Source: Megaleporinus macrocephalus (Eukaryota > Chordata > Actinopteri > Characiformes > Anostomidae). Taken from it: 64,000 nucleotides of DNA. The translations under genes were made by a program, and so were the position numbers. The stretch covers positions 38,584,620 to 38,648,619 of the forward strand of contig CM038719.1 in assembly GCA_021613375.1 (NCBI GenBank), given 5' to 3'. The notes under the pieces were generated by a model that saw only the letters and a list, made by a program, of their open reading frames with translations, had not been told where the DNA came from and searched no databases. Positions 10,043-21,296 of this stretch are shown piece after piece; the first letter of the stretch is position 1, and every line of letters begins with the position of its first letter.

Positions 10043-13000
10043 CAAAGGTGTCCAAAGTATTCAGTTTAAAAATACTTCTGTAGAAGTTGAAGTATCAACT
10101 GAAGCTTTTTACTTCAGTTAAAGTGTAAAAGTACTGCTTTCAGAACTACTTAAAGTACAAAGTATGTAATGTAAGGTAAAAAAAATGCCATTAAGGACGA
10201 AAGCTTAGGCCGCACCACAGGGGTCTATAGTGCACTAGACCACCTCCCCAAATACCCCATTCCTGTTTCAGCCGCATAAACGCCCATTGAACATGAATGT
10301 AGTTTAGTACAATGTAAATATATTAAAGAAGCATATCTGTTACTACTGAGCATCAACATGTGTTTCATGGAGCAGAAGATATGATGACTAGTTGTCTATA
10401 AGTATTGTAATGAAGTCAAACTTCAAAGACATGTTATAAATAATCTTTACTGGAATGTAAATGTACATGAATGAAAACAAGCTGAAATGAAATAGGAATA
10501 ACAAGACTATGTTTAAAATGTAAGGAGAGGAAAGTACTGATAATGGAGTGTAAATGTAAGGAGTAGATAGTACTGATAATGGAGTGTAAATGTAAGGAGT
10601 AGAAAGTACTGATAATGGAGTGTAAATGTAAGGAGTAGAAAGTACTGATAATGGAGTGTAAATGTAAGGAGTAGAAAGTACTGATAATGGAGTGTAAATG
10701 TAAGGAGTAGAAAGTACTGATAATGGAGTGTAAATGTAAGGAGAAGATAGTACTGATAATGGAGAGTAAATGTAAGGTGTAGAAAGTACTGATAATGGTG
10801 TGTAAAATGTAAGCAGTAGAAAGTACTGATAATAGAGTGTAAATGTAAGGAGTAGAAAGTACAGATAATGGAGTGTAAATGTAAGGAGTAGAAAGTACAG
10901 ATAATGTAGTGTAAATGTAAGGAGTAGAAAGTACCGATAATGGAGTGTAAATGTAAAGAGTAGAAAGTACCGATAATGGAGTGTAAATGTAAGGAGTAGA
11001 AAGTACCGATAATGGAGTGTAAATGTAAGGAGTAGAAAGTACAGATAATGGAGTGTAAATGTAAGGAGTAGAAAGTACCGATAAAGGAGTGTAAATATAA
11101 GGAGTAGAAAGTACCGATAATGGAGTGTAAACGTAAGGAGTAGAAAGTACCGATAATGGAGTGTAAATGTAAGGAGTGGAAAGTACTGATAATGGAGTGT
11201 AAATGTAATTAGTAGAAAGTACAGATTATGGAGTGTAAATGTAAGGAGTAGAAAGTACAGATAAGGGAGTGTAAATGTAAAGAGTAGAAAGTACAGATAA
11301 TGGAGTGTAAATGTAAGGAGTAGAAAGTACTGATAATGGAGTGTAAATGTAAGGAGTAGAAAGTACAGATAATGGACTGTAAATGTAAGGAGTAGAAAGT
11401 ACAGATAATGGAGTGTAAATGTAAGGAGTAGAAAGTACAGATAATGGACTGTAAATGTAAGGAGTAGAAAGTACAGATAATGGAGTGTAAATGTAAGGAG
11501 TAGAAAGTACCGATAAAGGAGTGTAAATATAAGGAGTAGAAAGTACCGATAATGGAGTGTAAACGTAAGGAGTAGAAAGTACCGATAATGGAGTGTAAAT
11601 GTAAGGAGTGGAAAGTACTGATAATGGAGTGTAAATGTAATTAGTAGAAAGTACAGATTATGGAGTGTAAATGTAAGGAGTAGAAAGTACAGATAAGGGA
11701 GTGTAAATGTAAAGAGTAGAAAGTACAGATAATGGAGTGTAAATGTAAGGAGTAGAAAGTACTGATAATGGAGTGTAAATGTAAGGAGTAGAAAGTACAG
11801 ATAATGGACTGTAAATGTAAGGAGTAGAAAGTACAGATAATGGAGTGTAAATGTAAGGAGTAGAAAGTACAGATAATGGACTGTAAATGTAAGGAGTAGA
11901 AAGTACTGATAATGGAGTGTAAATGTAAGGAGTAGATAGTACAGATAATGGAGTGTAAATATAAGGAGTAGAAAGTACTGATAATGGACTGTAAATGTAA
12001 GGAGTAGAAAGTACTGATAATGGAGTGTAAATGTAAGGAGTAGATAGTACTGATAATGGAGTGTAAATGTAAGGAGTAGAAAGTACTGATAATGGAGTGT
12101 AAATGTAAGGCGTAGAAAGTACTGATAATGGAGTGTAAATGTAAGAAATAGAAAGTACAGATAATGGAGTGTAAATGTAAGGAGTAGAAAGTACTGATAA
12201 TGGAGTGTAAATGTAAGGAGTAGAAAGTACAGATAATGGACTGTAAATGTAAGGAGTAGAAAGTACAGATAATGGAGTGTAAATGTAAGGAGTAGAAAGT
12301 ACAGATAATGGAGTGTAAATGTAAGGAGTAGAAAGTACTGATAATGGAGTGTAAATGTAAGGAGTAGATAGTACAGATAATGGAGTGTAAATGTAAGGAG
12401 TAGATAGTACTGATAATGGAGTGTAAATGTAAGGAGTAGAAAGTACTGATAATGGAGTGTAAATGTAAGGAGTAGAAAGTACTGATAATGGAGTGTAAAT
12501 GTAAGAAATAGAAAGTACTGATAATGGAGTGTAAATGTAAGGAGTAGAAAGTACTGATAATGGAGTGTAAATGTAAGGAGTAGAAAGTACCGATAATGGA
12601 GTGTAAATGTAAGGAGTAGAAAGTACCGATAATGGAGTGTAAATGTAAGGAGTAGAAAGTACAGATAATGGAGTGTAAATGTAAGGAGTAGAAAGTACTG
12701 ATAATGGAGCGTAAATGTAAGGAGTGGAAAGTACTGATAATGGAGCGTAAATGTAAGGAGTAGAAAGTACAGATAATGTAGCGTAAATGTAAGGAGTAGA
12801 AAGTACTGATAATGGAGCGTAAATGTAAGGAGTAGAAAGTACTGATAATGGAGTGTAAATGTAAGGAGTAGAAAGTACTGATAATGGAGCGTAAATGTAA
12901 GGAGTAGAAAGTACTGATAATGGAGCGTAAATGTAAGGAGTAGAAAGTACTGACAATGGAGTGTAAATGTAAGGAGTAGAAAGTACTGATAATGGAGTGT

Positions 13001-13241
13001 AAATGTAAGGAGTAGAAAATACAGATAATGGAGTGTAAATGTAAGGAGTAGAAAGTACTGATAATGGAGTGTAAATGTAAAGAGTAGAAAGTACTGATAA
13101 TGGAGTGTAAATGTAAGGAGTAGAAGTAAAAAAAAGTCAGCTAAAAAATAATTACTAATAATTACAGTAAAGTATAAATAACCAACATTTCTACGTAAGT
13201 AAGGTAGCAAAGTATTTGTACTTTTTTACTTGACTCCTCTG
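10043..13241. mobile_element. Non-autonomous hAT-like transposon swollen by an internal minisatellite
   Basis: The element begins CAAAGGTGTCCAAAGTA, and its right end read on the opposite strand begins CAGAGGAGTCAAGTAAAAAA. It is flanked by a perfect 8-bp duplication, ACTGGGAG, at 10,035-10,042 and 13,242-13,249. An 8-bp duplication and CARAGG ends are hallmarks of the hAT superfamily. The subterminal parts (10,043-10,200 and 13,125-13,241) contain the fish-typical AAAGTACAAAGT/TTTGTACTTTTTTAC words. There is no transposase. Of the 3.2 kb, about 2.6 kb is the 36-bp array. Confidence 0.88.
10518..13127. repeat. 36-bp minisatellite, about 72 copies
   Basis: Tandem unit of 36 bp: GTAAATGTAAGGAGTAGAAA then GTACTGATAATGGAGT. 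The period is a multiple of three and stops are absent from two minus-strand frames, giving spurious frames of 940 codons (repeating LTFTLHYQYFLL) and 432 codons (repeating TPYIYTPLSVLS). There is no signal or conserved non-repeat domain, so I treat these as non-coding. A block of 12 monomers (432 bp) is repeated almost exactly: the rare variant ATAAAGGAGTGTAAATATAA occurs at 11,081 and again at 11,513. Confidence 0.97.
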
Positions 13242-13379
13242 ACTGGGAGCCATTGCAGATTCATGATAATGATGACTTATATCATCGCTGTCCAAAGAAA
13301 AACAAGTACCTCCAAACTGACAACTTTACAGGACAGGACAAAAAACCTACTTCCTTTCAATGTAAGTGTAAGGGATCAG

Positions 13380-14130
13380 ACTTGAGAGGAGACATGCGTT
13401 CCCTGTGCAAGGCTTTAATGTGATTTAGCAGTTCAAAAGGTCACCGAAAACAGTTCAAATGGCTCGCGGAAGCGAGAGAGTCCAAGGGCTGGTAGCAGGT
13501 GAGCTAGAGGTAGCCACCGGCTAACCCAGTAGGCATGCTGGTTGAAGAGACTGGATTGCCGGTGTAGCTGGAGATATCCTCTCGCTTCTCCTGCTTGCTT
13601 CCGATGGTCCTGGGGAACCAGAGCAGCACTCATGTTCCTCGGTGAGGGATGGCCCAGATTCAGCCCTGTGGGGACAGTTCAGAGCAGTGGACTGCGCAGC
13701 TGAACTGAAAGAGTCTCAAGGAGGACCAGAAGGGCCGGGGAAAACGCTGCATAGTCACCCAATGTAGAAGAGTCTTAAAGGGGACAGGCAGGAGCCGGGG
13801 AGACGAACCCGTACTTTAGCTTGGAGTTTGTGGATTCTGTGGTGGCACCGACCTTTACGCTTAGTGGGGCTCTGCTGCTCGGAGGTGGGTGATATGGCTG
13901 GTGCTGGAGTCTGCGGGTTCTCTTAGGTTCCAGGGAGGCCGACAAGACCCCGTTGTGGAAATGCCAATACTTGAAGAACCTGGGAAAAGACCTTGAAAGC
14001 ACAAGAGCCTGAAGACCACAGACAGGTAGGATCTGTTACAGTCTCAGTCTGCTGAAAACAACGTTACTGAAAACAGGGTTACTGAGAACAGCTTACTTGA
14101 GAATAGTCTTACTAAGAACAATGCCACACA
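13380..14130. repeat. Interspersed repeat related to 38.6-40.3 kb
   Basis: Shares several words with the block at 38,560-40,290: GCAAGGCTTTAATG-like start, GGGCCGGGGAAA, GGTTCTCTTAGGTTCCAG versus GGTTCTCTCGGGTTCCAG, GACCCCG, GGACAGGTAAGAA-like, and a terminal series of ACTGAAAAC units. Probably two copies of a retroelement-like or non-autonomous sequence. The class is undetermined and no protein is recognisable. Confidence 0.6.
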
Positions 14131-16429
14131 CTGAGACTAGCTATACATGGAAATGGATAGATGTTCTTCTTTGGACAGAGCTACTTGCATCTTATTGTCT
14201 TGTTTTTTTGTTTTGTTCACGTTTTTTTAGCACCCAGCAGGTAATGGCTCTCCAAATCTGTCCTCTCACATCTATCACTACTCTGTCTGTGGGCAAAAAT
14301 CTCATAGCTTGTTGTTGTTACATGTGACCAATTACAGTTTGACCAAACATCACAAATTGCATCGGCCCATTAGAGTACTCAGACATGTGTAATGGCTTAG
14401 TATAAAAGATATTGCCATGGGGGCTGCATTCGGCTGGTTGGGGTCCATAGTATAGGAAGAACCAGCCCTGCAAGTAAGAAATGTTGCCTGACTGCAGCAA
14501 GCTGTGGCCCCTGAGTAGTAAGCAATGGTGCAAGGTGATGAGAGGCGAAGGCTCAAAGTGCCCTTGAACTGAGAACATGCTTTTCTTGCTACATCAACAG
14601 GAACAGCAGTCTAATGGCAGGCCACTCGGTCAGCTCCAGGCATATAACAGACAGGATGACAAGCTGGAGGCTTGAAAATACAATTCATAGCACATTTAAC
14701 CTCTTAACCGCCCCCCCCTTTTTACCAATTTCCGCCTGAAAATACATACCCAAATCTTGAAGCTTTTCACTGAAACACTGCATAAATTAGTGTAATTTTC
14801 AGGATGTAATGTTCCTGAAAAGCCTTCAAATTTGTACTAGAAGCACTAAAAGGCATTGAAATTAATCTGCAATGCTCCAAATATGCTGAAAACAACAAAA
14901 AAAAACAGGTGCTTTTCTAATTTTTATTTTAAAATTTTAATTTTAGTGCCTACCAAAAATAGAGTTTATGTGCCCTAAGACTTTTTCCTTTAGAAAAGTC
15001 TTTCTGCATGTGTCTACAGTCACCAGAAAAAAGTTGATTTCTTTTACTGATTTGAAGTTATTCAAGCTGGAGTAGAGAGTGAACAGGGGGTCCCCCCCAC
15101 TGGTCTATTGGGGTGTCCAAGGTCCCCCAACCTCCCCAAAATGAAAACAGCTGATTTTACTGCAAAAAAATATGTATATATGTGTATATGTTATATTTTT
15201 ATAACTCCCACATCTGAAAATGTGTTTATTCACTTTCCTTGACAAAATAATGTCATGTATGATTTTTAGCCCATTTTTACCAAATTTTACATGTTTATTA
15301 TAAGTCCATAACTAAATTATCTTCTTGGAAAAAAACTCAGTCAGTTTATATCCTCATGTTGTGCTTTTATTTTGGTATGGTTTGGAGCTGTTTATCTGGT
15401 GTAAAACTCTCTCTGCTGCCCGATTTCAGTAGATCGCCGCCGCTACTCTTCCTTTTGAGCTTTACTAATCACTCTTAAACATCATAAAATATCTTTTTCT
15501 TTGGTTTGGGACTTTGTTTAGGGTTCATAGTTAATGTTTTGATTGTTGTTTTGTGTCTGTGTATCGCCTGCGTGGCGCGTTTTCTCTCTGCCCTCTGCGC
15601 ACTGAATGCGCGCTGAGTCTCAAAAACCCACCCGTTTTTCTAACCCACCCACCTTCTCGGTTACGTGTCCAGATATCTCCGCGCCTGATTGGTCCACAGA
15701 CTTGTTTGACACGTTTTTGGAAAGAGGAAGGGCGGGACTATAAGGGGAAAGTGGTGAAAATGCGGATTTCGAACTGTAAGATATTTTAATAAATTTTTTA
15801 ATTCGAAGGCTTTTATTCTGACCTGTCGGATCTCCGGAGTACTCCTTCCACAAAATGGCAGATTATTAATGCTCGGATTGATGGAAAAACACAAGTTTGG
15901 TCTCGTTTTGAAGCTGACACGGTATGTGGTATGTGGCGGTTTTATTTCTGGTTTGGTTGTGTGTCCCTATGGCGGCTGAGAGCCTTTACGCATCGGAGAA
16001 GCGCAGAAGTAGTGGCGGCGCTAGGGGGCGTGTTACTGTTCGGAAAAGCTATTCTTTATTTTTTATTTAAATACTGCTACATTTCAGAGTATAATAGCTT
16101 ACACCATCGTAATCCTGAGGGTCTCCCCATTCGTTTGATGTGTAATATGTCCAGATTGGCCAAAAGATGGCTTTACGAAAAAAAAAATGTTCGTAGTGTA
16201 CCTAATATTTTGTAACGCTAGTTTTTGACCAAAATATTTATTTTCTGAATGACAATAAAGACCGAAAAGTAGAGATTCTAAGCTTTCATATGGTACCTTG
16301 ATTGTCTTTGGTGGTACTGTAGATCTTCAGATATATCCTTAAATATATTTATTAAGAGGTAGTTCTGCTAAATTAAGTCAGATATATCGTTTTCCAAATA
16401 AGCTGCAATGGGGTTTAATATTTTAGCAT
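14131..16429. other. Long gene-free stretch, AT-rich with a CpG-rich patch at 15.55-16.05 kb
   Basis: No recognisable gene. The block from about 14,700 (homopolymer C run, then AT-rich) to about 16,250 has the feel of a single old mobile element, but I could not pair its ends. Frames of 76-94 codons occur at 15,553-15,789 (+), 15,661-15,894 (-) and 15,931-16,215 (+), none with recognisable features. Confidence 0.4.
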
Positions 16430-16720
16430 TTACACGATGACCTGAGCAGCAACGACTGTAACCAAATTGACCAGCGGCTTTACCTCCATTATTTTGGAAG
16501 CCATTCTTTCATGTTTGAGGTTCTGGTTGCAGATGGATGCCCTAGAGTTCCCTTGATACTATCCAGAATTCATAGCTCTATTATATAATGGCAAGCCGTG
16601 CTGGTCCAATGGCTGCACAACTGCTTCAAACTGTGATACTACCACCACCATGCTTCACTGATGGGGTGAGGTCCTTATTCCAAAATGCAGGGTTCAGTTT
16701 TGCACAAACATGCATAATGT
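16430..16720 (-). mobile_element. Tc1/mariner-like remnant
   Basis: The plus strand contains ACCACCACCATGCTTCACTG followed by ATGGGGTGAGGTCCTTATTC. This is the reverse complement of the GGG-VMVWG-type core region shared by fish Tc1 elements. Upstream words (CAAGCCGTGCTGGTCC, GAATTCATAG) fit the same element in reverse orientation. No usable reading frame remains. A possible further piece of a similar element is at about 17,510-17,600 (GTTCTTTCTGGAGAGCAGTG). Confidence 0.5.
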
Positions 16721-18322
16721 AGCACCTGTGCTTACTAAAACTAGTAATAGGTGACACTAACATCTAAAAAAAGTCAAATCTAAAGTCACAGAGAACCTTG
16801 ATGGGAAGTTGAAGGATTAACACGTTTATTGCTTCACAAGCAATGCAATAAGACATTCAGCGCTGATTTATTAAATAAAAGAAAATAAAGAAATAAAATA
16901 GAGCTCTATGGAAAAAATAGAAAAATGGACAATTGGGAAATGGATTTTTATGTGAAAACACACTGTCCCCTTAAACGGGCAGAGTTCGGGATCCTAAATA
17001 GGGTTCAGGTTGTGTCCTGGTGCAAAGAAACTTCCTTTGAAGCTGTTCCTTTTGACTATGTCTAAGACCTATCTACCCCGGTAGAATAAATGGTGTGCTT
17101 AAGATCTTATCTGCCATTGGGTAATCAGTTGGAGAAATCCAAGAGGCTTTCTGAACCGTAGGCCACACCACTTCAACAACCATCGGCAGTCTCACTGGGC
17201 TCGGCTCGCCATCACAGAGGTTTCCAACACATTGTTTAGCTCTAGGGAACACGATTCACGTTCACGTTTACAGCTGAGATACAGGAGTCTTCCGCTGTAG
17301 CAGGTTCTTTCATTGAGACAAAAGGGGGGAAAAGAATGATAGAAGCTACTTCCTCAACTACTACTGTCGCACAACCAATGTGTGACGCCCTCTTTTTGAT
17401 GTTACATGCTATTGCACTTCTAATCATATGGGATTTTAGTAACTCCATATTTTATGTGGGTTACAATAACATCTGTCATGGCGGAGCAGTAGTCTTCCAG
17501 CTCATCCAGGTGGTCTTTAGGAAATTCCTAACTGGCAGAAATGTTCTTTCTGGAGAGCAGTGGCTTCCTTTATTCGCTGAGGCCTCATTGCATTGAGCCA
17601 TGACATGAGGAGCTTTTATCGAATACCAAAAGTTGTTGTTCCTGAGGTAGAAAAAAGAGGTCACCCATGAATAGTCACTCAACAGCACCCACAGACCAAC
17701 TGTTCCCAATACAATACTCACTCCAGCAGAACACACTACCAGATTTCCCCTTCCTCCAGTTCTAAATGGTGCTTCAAGTGGAACTGGAAAGCGGACCTGA
17801 TGGTGTGTTCAATAGTAGTGTTGTATTGTGTACAGTGGATCTGGGGATGAACACCTTGGCCAACCGCTTACAAACTAGAGGTAGTCCTTATATCTGCTGC
17901 CTCGATAGCAGCTCATCTTTCAGTTCACTTCAAATCTTTCTTCATAACATCTGGATCATGTCTAACATCTACTGTTACTTTCTGTTTGTAGCTTTCTCTT
18001 GTAGTATCATTGAAACCGGCACAAAACTGGCTCCTCACCTTTATTTGGCGCCCTTTATTTGGATTTTGAACATTAGAATATTAGAATGACATGAATGAAA
18101 AAAAACATGTTGATTAAACCTTCAGCCCTTAATGACCACCTGTACCAAACTAATCTAGAGGCACACATACTATTGGCAAAGACATTTACTGTTACTATTG
18201 GTAGTTAAATAACGATCTGATCACATTGTAGTCCACATTTATACAGGGTATATATTATTATACAATACTGTATAAGGCTAATGTAGAATGCTGGTATGAA
18301 CTGCATGGCCAAGACATACGTT
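16721..18322. other. Gene-free spacer with possible Tc1 debris
   Basis: No recognisable host gene. The 107-codon frame at 17,766-18,089 and the 86-codon frames around 17,336-17,736 have no identifiable domains. The words near 17,530-17,580 look like further Tc1 relic. Confidence 0.4.
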
Positions 18323-18534
<212 letters not shown>

Positions 18535-18780
18535 TTTAAATAGTGTCCAGGAGTGCAAATGTACAGGATGTAGAGCAAAGTGTTAAATAGTGTCTAGGAG
18601 TGCAAATGTACAGGATGTAAAGCAAAGTGTCAAATAGTGTCCAGGAGTGCAAATGTACAGGATGTAAAGCAAAGTGTCAAATAGTGTCCAGGAGTGCAAA
18701 TGTACAGGATGTCTGGCAAGGTGTCAATAGTGTCTATGAGTGCTAAGGTGTCAATAGTGTCTATGAGTGCTAAGATAGTT
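18535..18780. repeat. 47-bp tandem repeat, about 5 copies
   Basis: Unit of 47 bp (TAGTGTCCAGGAGTGCAAAT, then GTACAGGATGTAAAGCAAAG, then TGTCAAA), with the last copies shortened. It sits immediately behind the LINE tail and is probably amplified LINE 3'-untranslated sequence. Confidence 0.9.
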
Positions 18781-21296
18781 TTTTAAGATAGTTTCATGGA
18801 TCACGATGGTTGGTTGGTGGGGCATTGCCTCACTGAAGCAGCCAGGCAGTGGCGGAGCTAGACTTTTATCCTTGAGGTGGCCAGTGGGTGGCCAAAGCTA
18901 ATGTAGGGGGTCCACAGACTACAACAATGAATATTCAGAAACACAATCAATTGGAATCAATTGCAATCAATTCTAGTGCCTCCCCGGTCCCTGCTTTGGC
19001 TCCACCCATGCTCACAGGCTAGCACACTTTCACTGAGGCAAATGACACCAACCATGCAACGTCATTGTACAACTTAAAATGCTTGGAGAAGAACACTAAC
19101 CACCAACGCTGCTCCCACTGATGGCTAACATCAATGCAGCCGTTGGTCTTCTTGCTGTGGCATCACCGGGAATCAAGCTTATGAGCTCTTGAAGACAATA
19201 GCTCCTTTGCAAAACTTCGGCAGAAGCAAACGCCAGACACTGAACATCTTCGCTGGTTGATTGCGTTTGGGACGGAGATAAATTATGTACATGTTTTTTC
19301 TAAGGCTATCACTTTAAGTGAACACAGCAGGAACAAACATGCAAAATAGCGTTCTGACAGCTAGCCTCCGATGCTGTGAACATCTGTTAACAAAAACAGC
19401 TCCCGCCAAAAAAAAGACTCAAATATGAATTTATCTCCGCTCACGCTGAATAACAAGTGCACATACAGATCACAAGAGTAATTTCGGTGACGTCGGGAAA
19501 AAGTGTCTTGCCTGCCCACCGATTGAAGCCGAGACGAGGCGCGTAGTTGACCGAGGTTTCTTCGACTTCTTTATTCTTTTGGCCCAAAATAATGACTTGC
19601 TGGGGTCATTATTCTAACAGCCAGCAGTGACAGCGATAGCGAGGCCTCCAAACTAGACGCTAAGGACTGATCTTACCTGGTCGAGGGTGCTAGCGTAAAG
19701 TTTTCGCTGTACATCAGTAGCATCTGACATCAGAGCGCGGGCGCTGTAGTGTGAATGGCACTGTGATGAAACGTTAACCCTCGTTATTTCTTCTACGGGC
19801 CAGACAAACCGCACAGTGAAGAGCTGCATGTGTTGAGAAGCTTCCTCACAAATCTAAACCGGGGCTTCGTTTTACACCACGTCTATTAGTAGGCGTTAAT
19901 AAGTTCACCTAAGAATCTTCACCTGCCCCAAGTTCATCTAATCGGATGAGCGCCATCCCAGATCGCTCACACTAATATCAGGGCAGGGAACATCTGCCGA
20001 GCATGAAGATAGATTTCTGTTACGTGTACAAGCTGGTAGCACCTTGTGCCAGTTGGGTAATCTGCTTTTTTTGCAGGATCTTCATGTTAAAAGTCTTTGC
20101 TTTTACTCTTTGCCGCAAAGCAATCCATTATTCAAGAAGATTTAAGCCTCAGAGTTTCTTGCTGAAGTCCTTCTTTTGAATTTGATGTGTCTTTCACAGC
20201 TGTTATACATTTTATATTCACTTAATAAGAAACATCTACTGTACTTTCAGTTCCTGGTCTATGCCTACCTCATGGATCCACCATATGGATATGAAGTACC
20301 ATTCCAGTCTGTAGGCCATCTGTTGAACCCAACTTGAAACCCAGTTTCTAACCACAGGATTCTTGGTAACCAGATATCATTTGGATTGAAGACAATTCAC
20401 AACACAGCACTGACTAGCAGTAACATGGTAGGGCATTGTGGTGCTGGTACAACTGCATCAGGTCCAGTGGCATGGGGGTTTAACTTGATGACCAGCCGAA
20501 TGTGGCTCTGTGGTTAGAAGCTGCCCATTGATGGAAGATGACCAGCACAAATTATGCATCAACAGTTGAGCTACAAACTTAAACACTTAAGAACAGCATT
20601 AAACTGATAGTCAAGTCTTTGTGTGGAGAAAGGCTGGAGGTGAATTCCAACAATCCAGAGGTGGACATGTCAACGTCCAGGGCTGTTTTTCTTACAACGA
20701 CATCCGTGAGCACATGCTCATTGGCGAGATCATGAAGCATGCAGAGAAACTACTCAGACAACAACAACAATCTGAAAGGCCACCTTTTGAAAGCCTTCAT
20801 ATCTGGAAAGAATTACTGTATAGTCCAGAAATTCCATTTGCGTCCGTTTCTAAACACTTAATACGTTTTTATGGCCCAAATGCCCAAATGCTGCTTGGCA
20901 CCACTGTTTATACACTGGTCCACATTTCATTTTCACTTCATCTTTCATAAAACAAAAATAAAACTAGTTCCTATTCCATGCCTTTGAAAATGGCACCTGG
21001 AACAACAAGGAAATCTCGACCCAGTGACCTCTGGAGGAGGACTACATCTGAATAATATTCATGATACCCAAGGCCGAGCCAACACAAGGCAGCAAGCGAG
21101 AGTACAGGCGGTTGTGGTTGGCGGATATAAAGCGGAAAACCACAGAAACAGGTGCTGAACACTGTTTGGTAACGAGCACAGAGCCTCTGCTCCAAGGTCG
21201 AAAGGCCAGCTAATTTCAGCAGCCCTTCATGGTCCTTTAGACCGGTGAGCAATAACCTGGGGCAAAAGAGCCCATCGCCATCATCTTCCAGTGCCT
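18781..21296. other. Gene-free stretch, partly CpG-rich
   Basis: No defensible gene. The 109-codon frame at 20,621-20,950 (+) contains GCFSYN, faintly like the Tc1 core GCFS motif, so it may be an old Tc1 relic. The 170-codon frame at 20,971-21,483 (-) overlaps the satellite and has no domain. A CpG-rich section lies at about 19,480-19,800. 18,840-18,920 (GTGGCGGAGCTAGACTTTTA) looks like the edge of an unidentified transposon. Confidence 0.4.

Noticed and set aside
10388..13210. 940-codon minus-strand frame as a repetitive membrane protein gene
   Set aside because: It consists of the 36-bp minisatellite plus junk tails inside a delimited transposon. A second frame of 432 codons is equally open, and nothing outside the repeat looks coding.
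20621..20950. 109-codon frame as a host gene
   Set aside because: Only a faint GCFSYN resemblance to the Tc1 core; otherwise featureless.
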